DNA of 64,000 nt from Adiantum capillus-veneris (Eukaryota; Streptophyta; Polypodiopsida; Polypodiales; Pteridaceae), in the NCBI GenBank assembly GCA_014529385.2, contig CM043947.1:126914891-126978890 (forward strand), read 5' to 3'. How positions within the stretch are numbered: the first letter of the stretch is position 1; each line of letters starts with the position of its first letter. The translations under genes and the position numbers were made by a program. The notes under the pieces were generated by a model. The model worked only from the letters and a program-made list of their open reading frames with translations. It made no database searches and was not told where the DNA came from. Below, piece after piece: positions 56,390 through 64,000 of the stretch.

Positions 56390-56537
56390 ACTCGATCTAA
56401 CGTAAATAAGCGTAAATCTAAATAAACGTAAATCTAACTAAAAATAAACCTAAATCTAATTTAACGTAAGTCTACATCTAGCCTAATCTTTAACGTCTTT
56501 TGGGATAGTTTCCTACGAAGTTAAAACTCTCTTCTTC

Positions 56538-56573
<36 letters not shown>

Positions 56574-57280
56574 ACCTAAATAAACCTAAGTCTAATCTAA
56601 TATAACATAAATCTAAATCTAACGTAAATTATGTTATATTAAAAACAAAGAACTAAACTAGTAGGGATTATAAGAACCTTAAAACTGATTTAACACATAA
56701 TTTTTCACATAACTCGGCAAGAGTTGGCATTCTCATCACTAAAGATGTGAGAGTTAACTTCCGGCGGTGACGCTGCCTCATCTCCATCCACATCTGACGA
56801 CAGCAATTGGCCCTTTGGACCGTTCTTGCTCTTGTTACTAACTTTGAAGTTGCTGTTGAATGACTAGAGGTTGTCTAGATGGTCATTGTCGGGGATGTAG
56901 TGACTCTTGCCGCCCTGAAGATCCACCTTCTTCCCTATCTTCTGAAGACATTTCACCAGCACTTTTGGATCGACGGAGCCCACCATGAGTGAAGGCAGCA
57001 ATACCCTATATTCCATTGAGGGCTTTCTTCACCCGCTTCATGCAGGCATCGCAGTCTATGGAGACCTAAATCTAATCTAATATAACGTAAATCTAAATTT
57101 AGCGTAAATAAACGTAAATCTAACTAAAAATAAACATAAATCTAATCTAATTTAACTTAAATAAACATAAATCTAATTTAACGTAAATCTACATCTAACC
57201 TAATCTTTAATGTCTTTTATGATAGTTTCCTACGACGTTATAACTCTCTTCTTCTTGTGTGTGTGCGCGTGTGTGGATGT
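56390..57280. repeat. Direct repeats flanking the captured HIPP fragment
   Basis: AT-rich wording built from AACGTAAATCTAA occurs on both sides. The block with CATCTA.CCTAATCTTTAA.GTCTTTT, GATAGTTTCCTACGA and CTCTCTTCTTCTTGTGTGTG is present at 56470-56560 and again at 57190-57270. The HIPP fragment lies between the copies. Confidence 0.8.
56705..57066 (-). pseudogene. Captured fragment of a heavy-metal-associated isoprenylated plant protein (HIPP)
   Basis: Minus-strand reading gives VSIDCDACMKRVKKALNGI, an HMA metal-binding domain start with the CxxC Cys pair (CDAC). After a gap it continues GSVDPKVLVKCLQKIGKKVD, the second half of the HMA domain, then LQGGKSHYIPDNDHLDNL and a Lys/Ser-rich tail ending CRVM plus TGA. 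Cys-x-x-Met is a CaaX prenylation box, the defining C-terminus of HIPPs. TAG codons interrupt it after NGI (about 57008) and after DHLDNL, and the segment between the HMA halves is shortened, so it is a pseudogene copy. The block is richer in G+C than its surroundings and lies inside the CACTA element, in the same orientation as the transposase. Confidence 0.85.
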
Positions 57281-57464
57281 GTGTGCCAATAAAAAGAGAT
57301 AAATGGTATAACCTTTCTATCACCCATGCCAAGTATGATAGATTGGTTATGCCATTTCCCTCTTGAATAATAGGTCTTGAGTTCAACTCCTCGTCGGCTA
57401 GATCTTTAGGTCTTTTAATTTTAATTAGTTTCCTACGACGTTAAATTAGTTTCTCTCTCTTTCT

Positions 57465-57660
57465 CTCTCAATGTGTTTGCGTTTTTTTGTTTATGCATGT
57501 TTTCTCTCTCTTTTCCTCTCTCAATGTGTGCGTTTTTTGTTTATGCATGTTCTCTCTCTCTTTTCCTCTCTCAATGTGTGCGTTTTTTGTTTATGCATGC
57601 TCTCTCTCTCTTTTCCTCTCTCAATGTGTGTGTGCATTCTTTGTTTATGTATGTGTGTGT
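57465..57660. repeat. 52-bp minisatellite, about four units
   Basis: Unit: CTCTCAATGTGTGCG-TTTTTTGTTTATGCATG-TTCTCTCTCTCTTTTC. Units start near 57465, 57511, 57563 and 57615, the last diverged. Confidence 0.85.
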
Positions 57661-57681
57661 GCGTTTTTGTTTATGTTTGTA

Positions 57682-57684
<3 letters not shown>

Positions 57685-57733
<49 letters not shown>

Positions 57734-57748
57734 AACACTATGTGTGTC

Positions 57749-57791
<43 letters not shown>

Positions 57792-57853
57792 AAGAGGGGA
57801 AGGGAACATGAGAGTGAGGAGAGGGAAGGAGCATACCTGGCTCTCCTTCCTCT

Positions 57854-57905
<52 letters not shown>

Positions 57906-57940
57906 AGAAGAAAGAGAGAGAGAGAGAGAGAGAGAGCGTT
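57685..57940. repeat. Cluster of (CT)n, (GA)n and (TG)n microsatellites
   Basis: (CT)n at about 57686-57730, (GA)n at 57754-57783, (TG)n at 57859-57903 and (GA)n at 57911-57937. The CT and GA runs are complementary and could pair as a long hairpin. Confidence 0.9.
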
Positions 57941-58029
57941 ACCTACTCCTTGCTTGAGGGCGCCGAAAAACTCAGATCTGAGATTTGAGTTTTTGGGCGC
58001 TCTCTGTTATTTTTTTTAGCCCAGCCGAC

Positions 58030-58081
58030 GTCGCTATGAGCGTCGCAAATTTACTTGTAAATTTGCGACCCTCATAGCGAC
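58030..58081. repeat. CACTA right subterminal hairpin
   Basis: Arms 58030-58054 and 58057-58081 are inverted repeats of 25 bp with one mismatch and a TT loop. Each arm contains the GTCGCTATGAG subterminal word. Confidence 0.85.
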
Positions 58082-58204
58082 GCCATGATTTTTTTTTTTT
58101 TAGCGTCGCTGTGTGAGCATCGCTAATATGAATAGCCTCTTGTAGTTATAACTGAGAAAAACTTATTGCTCCCTCTTCTCAAGAAATTCCTTCATAAAAC
58201 TTCA

Positions 58205-59281
58205 CCTACTGATGCAGATCAGTCAAGCAATTGAGCATTGGAAAGCAATTTGGATTGTTTCAATTGACAGGCTTAGCAAGAAAACACACGCAATGCCTGT
58301 TAAAAAGACTATTAAGACACATCAAATGGCAACACTCTTCAGATCTCAAATTTTCAAGTATCATGGCTTGCCAACATCCACAGTGTCGTACAAAGATCCT
58401 AGAATGACCAGTAATTTCTGGAAGAGTCTCTTTGAGAATCTAGGAATTAGAATAAATTTCTCTTTTGGCCTATCATCCATAAACGGATGACCAAAGTGAA
58501 ATTTGATCTACTAAAAGCCTATGTCATGAAGTAGATCAACGTTCTCAATGAGAGAAGTAGCTACCTCTTATAGAGTATACGTACAATGACATTGTGCATA
58601 GTTCTATGGGGAAAGCACCTTTCGAGGTTAAAGAGGGAAGATCCAAAAGTCCCTTACTACTTAAAGTACATAGGAAGATCTTCGCTGCTGCTGGCTGATG
58701 AATATAGCTGAGACTTATAAGACTCTTTTCCAAAGATTAAAGAGGTTATATCCATCTCATAGCAAAGGCAAAAAGGGCTATACTAATAAGCACAGAAGAG
58801 CCTTAGCCTTTAAGGAAAATGATTGGATCTTGCTAAAGTTTCTCAAGGCTCATCTCATCTAAGGCATACTATGGGCAAGAATTCTACGGGCCACCAAGAG
58901 TATTATGCTAAACTACCAAAAAGATACTACAGTCCTTATTAAATTGTTAAGCCAATCAATGAGATGGCTTATCAATTAAAGTTACCCAACCATTGGCTCA
59001 TGCACAATGTTTTCCATGGGAGCCTACTTAAGCCTTACAAAGGAGAACCACCAAAAGAAGCAATAGTTGCAAACACTCCAAAAACCGAAGATCAAGAAGA
59101 GGTACTTCAATATGATTACATCCTACGACACAAAGACGAGGTATTAAGAAATGGTAAGATTATTCGATGATATCTTATTAAGTTTAAGAATAATCCTTTT
59201 AAAGATGCTAGCTGGATGCAAGGAACCTACCTTAAGGATAATATGAACCTTGTCAATGCTTACAATGATGCCTTAGAGTAA
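58205..59281 (+). pseudogene. gypsy-E integrase and chromodomain remnant
   Basis: Plus-strand integrase core: IDRLSKKTHAMPVKKTIK, FKYHGLPTSTVSYKDPRMTS (the catalytic Asp position reads YKD) and WKSLFENLGI. Broken pieces follow (IVHSSMGKAPFEV near 58590-58630). At 58955-59281 come MAYQLKLPNHWLMHNVFHGSLLK and a chromodomain-like end (YILRHKDEVLRNGK, LIKFKNNPFKDASWM). Stops and shifts abound. gag to RNase H are missing; the fragment starts right after the CACTA end, which may have entered this element. Confidence 0.85.
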
Positions 59282-59613
59282 GCATATAAAAATGCATTTT
59301 AAATGAATAGTGTTTTTGTCTTATAAGACTCTTTCTTTTATTGTGCACAAAATTTAAGAAGTATGCATGCTTAGGATCATGTTTGTCGCGAGATGACATC
59401 TCCCAAACACCAAGTAGAACTTGTCTCTCTCCTTTGGAAGTATGATATGGACTAAAGAGCATACATTGGCAATTAAGTCTCCCAAGCACCAAATTCATTA
59501 GTCAGCCATTCTAGAATGATGTCATAGGGTAAAAAGGGAGCCTCTACCCGCTAAGAAACATGGACTAATGACTAGGCTTTATCTTCTCTACCTCATAGTC
59601 GAGGATGACTATG

Positions 59614-59631
59614 ATTTCAAGAGAGAGGTAA
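59614..59631 (+). other. gypsy-E polypurine tract
   Basis: TTTCAAGAGAGAGGTAA precedes the LTR start TGTCATAAAATC. It is nearly the gypsy-A tract, which supports a related lineage. Confidence 0.75.
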
Positions 59632-60479
59632 TGTCATAAAATCTAAAATCTAAATTTACCAAATAATTTTCTCATATTAAACTGATCATTTAATATGGGA
59701 AGATAAAAGGGGAACAAAAGTTAGGATATAGTTATGTGCTTCTAGACCTATCTCAGTAGGGGACCAAAAGGAGAGATGGTTGCATCTCAATAAGGGTGAT
59801 GGTCTACCAAAGAGAAATGTGCAATAAGTGCCTCTAGACTTATCTTAGCAGGAGACCAAGAGGGGAGATGATTACATCTCAATAGGGATCCAAAAGTAGA
59901 CAGTCTATCAAAGAGCAACGTGCATCTAGTGGAGCTTAAAATACATTAGGGTTGGCTTCATTAAAGCCTCCAAAGGTTAGTGTTTAAAGTCCTTAGACCT
60001 AGGACCATTAGGTACTTTAAACCTTAGGCAATCTAGGGCTGAGCTTGAGGTGCTTCAGGTGAGTAAGGTGCTTCATGTGACTAAGGTTCTTGAGGTGCCT
60101 ATTGACTAAGATTCTTGAAGTGCTTATTGACTAAGGTTCTTGAGGTGCTTATTGACTAAGGAGCTTGAGGAGCTTGAATCAACATGTTTCCCATAAAGGA
60201 AGACACTTGTCCAAATGCTACACCCCACACACACTCACCAAGAGACACCCAAGCCACAAGGGGCATAAAGGACACATGTCAGGTTCCTAGCAATATTGCC
60301 CTCAAAATGTGCCTAAATCCTATTGGATGACCTATAGGGTGGTCCAATGAGAATCAAAGGGGGAAAGGAGGACACTTGTCCAAATGCTACAACCCTTGCT
60401 TGTTATGACTAGAGCCATTCATTTACTAGCCCAAGGATTGAGCCAATAGGCTTGTAGCAAGAGTAAAGTAACAAAATCA

Positions 60480-60529
<50 letters not shown>

Positions 60530-60880
60530 CTCCATAAGCCACACACACACTCCCACATTGTGTGTCGTGCACACAAGTCATCTCCTTCTCCAAGCTTGAG
60601 AAGTGGGAGCCTACACCAACACCCCTTGGCTATGGAATGCAAATCCAACCAAGAGTTATGCACAAAGTAATGCTTATCAATCTCTCCATCTTCATTATCA
60701 CTATGTTAAGCTATGCTCTAAGAGTGATTATATGTGAAGAGACTACTTCTTTCTTGTAGAGATACATCTTCTTCTCTTTATCTTCCTCACTCCCTGCTAG
60801 CTCTCTCCACCTTTGATGGTGTTTGAGGTCTTGGGATTGAGACCAAGGACAAGTTCTTGGTGTTTTGGGTAGTTGCGAAC
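59632..60880 (+). repeat. gypsy-E 3' LTR (right end uncertain)
   Basis: Starts TGTCATAAAATC. Internally it holds a tandem pair (59735-59815 and 59823-59903, both with AGACCTATCT/AGACTTATCT and GGGACCAAAAGG-like words), a 27-bp minisatellite at 60048-60175, a repeated GACACTTGTCCAAATGCTACA (60203 and 60371) and (CT)n at 60484-60526. No second LTR is in the window, so the right boundary is set only where the next element's repeats begin. Confidence 0.5.
60048..60175 (+). repeat. 27-bp minisatellite
   Basis: Variants of GACTAAGGTTCTTGAGGTGC TTATT repeat about five times. Confidence 0.8.
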
Positions 60881-60899
60881 CGTACTATGTACTCAAATG

Positions 60900-61260
60900 G
60901 CCATACGGCCCATTTTAGCACATAGTATGGGCCTTGACCACCCATACCAGTTTGGATGGCCATGAAATTTTTTAGGGATAGGGGTGAGCACCATTTTTCC
61001 ACCTATGAAAAGTTTCACAACCATCTGCTATGGTATGGGTGATCAAGGCCGATACTATGTGCTAAAATGGGCTGTATGAGCCGAACGACCCATTTTAGCA
61101 CATAGTATAGATCGGGACTACCCAAAACATATCGGATGGCTGTGAGACTTTTCAAGGGTGGGGGTGAGTACCATCTTCCCACTTGTAGAAAGTTTCACAT
61201 CCATTCAAACTGGTATGGGTGGTCAAGGCCCATACTATGCACTAAAATGGGTCGTATGGG
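60900..61260. repeat. Tandem dimer of a foldback (MITE-like) unit
   Basis: A core with CCCATTTTAGCACATAGTAT appears four times in alternating orientation (about 60905, 61050, 61088 and 61235). Each pair encloses a spacer of the type GGGGGTGAGTACCAT...AGTTTCACA, so two roughly 180-bp palindromic units (60905-61074 and 61086-61256) stand head to tail. No coding capacity. Confidence 0.8.
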
Positions 61261-61283
61261 CAAATACAAAAATAATGATCCAA

Positions 61284-61510
61284 CACTACAAGAGGTTCTT
61301 CATATTAGCGATGCTAGTAGTGCGATGCTCAAATGTGAAAATCCAAGGCATCGCTATGATCGTCTCTATAAGCATCGCTATATTATTTGTTACATAGCGA
61401 CGATCATAGCGACGCCGAAATGGGTAAAACAATAAACCGAGAGCGCCAAAAACTCAGATCTCATATCTAAGTTTTGGCACTCTAGCGAAACAAGTATACT
61501 CGTGCTTCTC
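61284..61510 (+). mobile_element. Second CACTA end of the same family (truncated)
   Basis: CACTACAAGAGG followed by TTCATATTAGCGATGC matches, in inverted orientation, the right end of the 53011-58147 element. It includes the GCGACGATCATAGCGACG words and CAAAAACTCAGATCT. Similarity stops before a C-rich run at 61526-61552; no opposite end is visible. Confidence 0.85.
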
Positions 61511-62740
61511 TTCTCTCTCTTCCCCCCCTAACCCCCCCCCCCCCCCCCCCCAACCATCGATCCATGACTCAATCAAATATCTTGGAAGGTGGGATTATGG
61601 AGCCCTCTATGCAATGTGTCTGGAGAGGCTTGGTGCAAACCTTGAGGCCACCTTGGAATCCACTTTTGTGCAAGGACTTGGAAAGTTTTGGAGCGACTTG
61701 AATGGAGAGGACCTCAAGACTCAGATTTTCGGAGAGCATTGTTTTGGTGGTGGACAGCTAGGAGACTATGCGGCTTTCGGAGTGCGAGAAGGTATCAAGT
61801 CCAAATCTTATAACTACAACATGGGACCCCCTTGCTTGAGCCCTTGCGACGTTGACCAAAACCAAAAAATTTCTATGGATAGCAGATCAACCATCTAGTT
61901 AGCGGCCTACGCACTGGCATAGTTCTCAAGGAAACCGATAAATTTTTTGGCTTGAGATTGTAAAGCCAAAAGCAAAATGTACGAGTTCGCTAGAAGACAA
62001 CGGCAAAGGAAGGCTTGATATGGATGGCAGTACCAGTACTCAGTTAGCTGCATCGATACCCACGACGTCCAACCACAATTGTTATAAATGTGACATGAAG
62101 CTTTGTTTGGCTCAAGAGTTTGAAGCCAAACACAAAAGCAGGAACTCACATGAAAACAAAGACAAAGGCAAGCTAGGTAGAGATCACGGTAATAAAGATT
62201 TGACAGAGGAGATCGGCATGGCACACATGGAGACAACCACAGTGGCCTCAACGTCAAATTTCTAGTCAAAGTGCAAGTGTCGCCACTAGCTTTAGCCAGA
62301 GAGAGCCTGTGAGTGGCAAAGAGGGGCAAACAGTGCTCCATATAATTAATTTGGACCCTTGTGTTGGAGTTCAAGATATTGGTGTTTGAACCCGTGAGTC
62401 GGAGTTCAAGGCACATGCATCTGGCAAGGAACCAATCAGACGTATCTAAATGCTATGGATGAGTACACCAATCCATTGTTGTAGGTCGGATTATGGACAA
62501 AATGTTTTTCAAAGTTCATTATCTGGAAAGTATTTTCGGACATGATGTGTAAAAAGTTTGTGAATGGGGATTTTTGGACGTAGTGTGGTCTAAAGTTCAA
62601 TTTTCTAAAAGGCAACCGATGCTCAAGAAGGCATTCTTCTAAGGTACACAGTTGAGGGTAGCATAATTGAGGTGTATCCAGTGGAAAGGATCCTCTGCTA
62701 GGGCGTCCATGGTAGCTTCTTCATCGACTTCACTATTTAT
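61511..62740. other. Unassigned region with short open frames
   Basis: A 94-codon plus-strand frame at 61614-61898 and an 81-codon frame at 62020-62265 show no recognisable domain. They may be leftover CACTA or retroelement sequence. I see no splice pattern or partner that supports a gene. Confidence 0.35.
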
Positions 62741-62948
62741 GTCCACTATGACCTGCTGAAGGAGTACGAGCGGAAGTGCGACGCGAGAGAGAGTGCGAGA
62801 AGAAGAGCACGACGATATGGTGAACTCGCTCTACTGTAATGTGTAGAGCATAGTGAGTTCTTATTAGGTTTTACAAAAGAATATGTGTACATACCCGGCG
62901 GCCCGCCCACTTACCTGGGCGACCACATTGGGCTTTATACCCCCAACA
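62741..62948 (-). repeat. copia-2 3' LTR (left end uncertain)
   Basis: The right end reads CCCCCAACA, so the minus-strand LTR starts TGTTGGGGGTATAAAGCCC right after a polypurine tract. The other end is not determined because no second LTR is in the window. Confidence 0.65.
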
Positions 62949-62963
62949 ACCTCCCACTTAAAG
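62949..62963 (-). other. copia-2 polypurine tract
   Basis: The minus strand reads CTTTAAGTGGGAGGT, the standard copia PPT, directly before the LTR start. Confidence 0.8.
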
Positions 62964-63037
62964 TCCAATGTGGTACTTTAAGTGTGAGAGAAGCTACTAT
63001 ACAAGCTAATATACAAGAGATGTAGAGAAGTGATGTA

Positions 63038-64000
63038 CTACCCTACACCTAACAGCTTGCGAAAATGCGCAAAGCTCTCTGAGGGAAGTCCTTTTGTAAG
63101 TAGATCAGCAGGATTTTCTGTGGTGTGAACTTTGACAAGCTGAAGTTGCTTATCCTTGAGCATTTCTCTGATGAAATGATACTTCACATCCACATGCTTT
63201 GTCTTTGAGTGATAAACTGGATTGCGAGCCAATTGTATAGCACTTTGACTATCACAATATAACACAGGCATCTCTTCTTTGATTCCCAAATCTGTTACTA
63301 GTCGATTAAGCCAAATTGATTCTTTGCATGCCTCTGATGCTGCAACATATTCAGCCTCTGTAGTAGACTGAGTAACACAATCTTGTAATCTTGAACGCCA
63401 TGATACTGCTCCACCAGCCAATGTAAAGACATACCCTGACGTAGACCTTCGGTTTTCTAAGTCACCTACATAATCTGAGTCTGTAAAACCCTTTACACTT
63501 AGCTCCCGACTCCCATAGCATATGCGCATACTCTTTGTAGCTTTCAGGTATCTCAATATTCCTTTCACTGCCTCCCAATGTTTCTTGCCTGGGTTTGACA
63601 TGTATCGACTTACTACTCCCACTGCAGATGCAATGTCTGGGCGAGTAGCAATCATTGCATACATTAAACTACCCACTGCAGACGCATATGGAATCTTATC
63701 CATTTTAGCCTGTTCTTCCTCAGACACAGGACAATCTTGTTTGCTAAGTTTCACATATGGTGGCAATGGAACACTCAATGCCTTTCCCTTCTCCATATTG
63801 AAACGTTGCAAAACCTTGTCAATATACTCTGTTTGAGATAACCAAATCAACTTCTTTGATCTGTCTCTCTCAATGCGCATACCAAGTATATGACTTGCCT
63901 CACCCATGTCTTTCATGTCAAATGATTTTGCCATCTTTGACTTCAAAGCTGAAATTTCTTCCAAGTGCTTGCCAACAATCAACATGTCATCCACATACAA
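63038..64000 (-). CDS. copia-2 reverse transcriptase / RNase H (C-terminal part of pol)
   Basis: 320 uninterrupted codons run off the right edge. They begin at the RT active site (MYVDDMLIVG), then KSFDMKDMGEASHILGM and YIDKVLQRFNME. The Ty1/copia connection GSLMYAMIATRPDIASAVG follows, then RNase H with GFTDSDYVGDLENRRSTSGY, STTEAEYVAASEA and DSQSAIQLARNPVYHSKTKH. The end HVDVKYHFIREM ... NPADLLTKGLP is the usual polyprotein C-terminus, followed by TAG. All visible catalytic residues are kept and there is no stop or shift, unlike every other retroelement frame here. The remainder of the element lies beyond 64000. Confidence 0.95.
   Translation of the reverse strand: MYVDDMLIVGKHLEEISALKSKMAKSFDMKDMGEASHILGMRIERDRSKKLIWLSQTEYIDKVLQRFNMEKGKALSVPLPPYVKLSKQDCPVSEEEQAKMDKIPYASAVGSLMYAMIATRPDIASAVGVVSRYMSNPGKKHWEAVKGILRYLKATKSMRICYGSRELSVKGFTDSDYVGDLENRRSTSGYVFTLAGGAVSWRSRLQDCVTQSTTEAEYVAASEACKESIWLNRLVTDLGIKEEMPVLYCDSQSAIQLARNPVYHSKTKHVDVKYHFIREMLKDKQLQLVKVHTTENPADLLTKGLPSESFAHFRKLLGVG

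Larger units (their letters stand above)
53011..58147 (-). mobile_element. CACTA (En/Spm-type) transposon carrying captured host sequence
   Basis: The left end reads CACTACAAGAGG and the right end CCTCTTGTAGTT, the inverted repeat with its last base changed. Both subterminal regions are full of GCGTCGCTA / TAGCGACG words, typical transposase-binding repeats of CACTA elements. A TNP2-type transposase lies on the minus strand. A host HIPP gene fragment sits at 56705-57066, and long microsatellites at 57450-57940. The expected 3-bp target duplication is not evident (TTT against ATA), possibly because the right end has mutated. Confidence 0.92.

Noticed and set aside
56705-57066. A functional HIPP gene
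   Set aside because: Two in-frame TAG codons, a gap inside the HMA domain and location within a CACTA element argue for a captured pseudogene.
61614-62265. Candidate small genes between the second CACTA end and copia-2
   Set aside because: Short frames without domain similarity, start context or splice structure; kept only as an unassigned region.

Overview
The window is nuclear DNA of a land plant. It holds the 3' part of one intron-rich nuclear gene, a plastid-type starch synthase III, set among plant transposable elements: Ty3/gypsy with and without chromodomain, Ty1/copia, L1-like LINEs, CACTA and hAT-type elements. AT-rich intergenic DNA, many microsatellites and very large TE-filled introns suggest a big repeat-rich genome. 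A fern or other seed-free vascular plant is my best guess, at low confidence.

Layout. 1-2564: remnant of a minus-strand chromovirus (gypsy-D) with both LTRs, upstream of the first visible exon. 3045-37515: starch synthase III (SS3, plus strand), thirteen exons whose lengths and phases join into one open frame of 656 codons plus stop. It lacks its 5' exons, which lie outside the window. Exons 1-3 (3045-3940) encode the last carbohydrate-binding module; exons 4-13 (33615-37515) encode the GT5 catalytic domain. They are separated by a 29,674-bp intron that falls inside the KVGGL ADP-glucose motif.

That intron is a nest of elements. A degenerate gypsy-C (24350-27109) is cut by gypsy-B (4970-24349). 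Gypsy-B is in turn cut by a solo LTR (17671-19212) and by gypsy-A (8537-17316). A 503-bp hAT-type MITE sits in gypsy-C. Two LINE copies of one family lie head to tail at 27223-32260. The left ends of gypsy-A and gypsy-B are both missing together with part of their host element, so at least two deletions have trimmed the nest.

37516-48800 is gene-free, AT-rich DNA with old duplications and one small retroposon with a 15-bp target duplication. 48825-52278 is a compact non-autonomous copia element with LTRs, PBS, PPT and a perfect 5-bp target duplication. 53011-58147 is a CACTA transposon with a TNP2-type transposase. It carries a captured, pseudogenised fragment of a host heavy-metal-associated isoprenylated plant protein, including its C-terminal CaaX box; this is the most interesting single object here. 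58205 onward holds a plus-strand chromovirus remnant with 3' LTR, a tandem foldback element, a second CACTA end, and at the right edge (63038-64000) an undamaged copia reverse transcriptase/RNase H frame running out of the window.

All coordinates come from reading the sequence by eye. Family assignments rest on recognised motifs. No alignment, dating or expression data were available.
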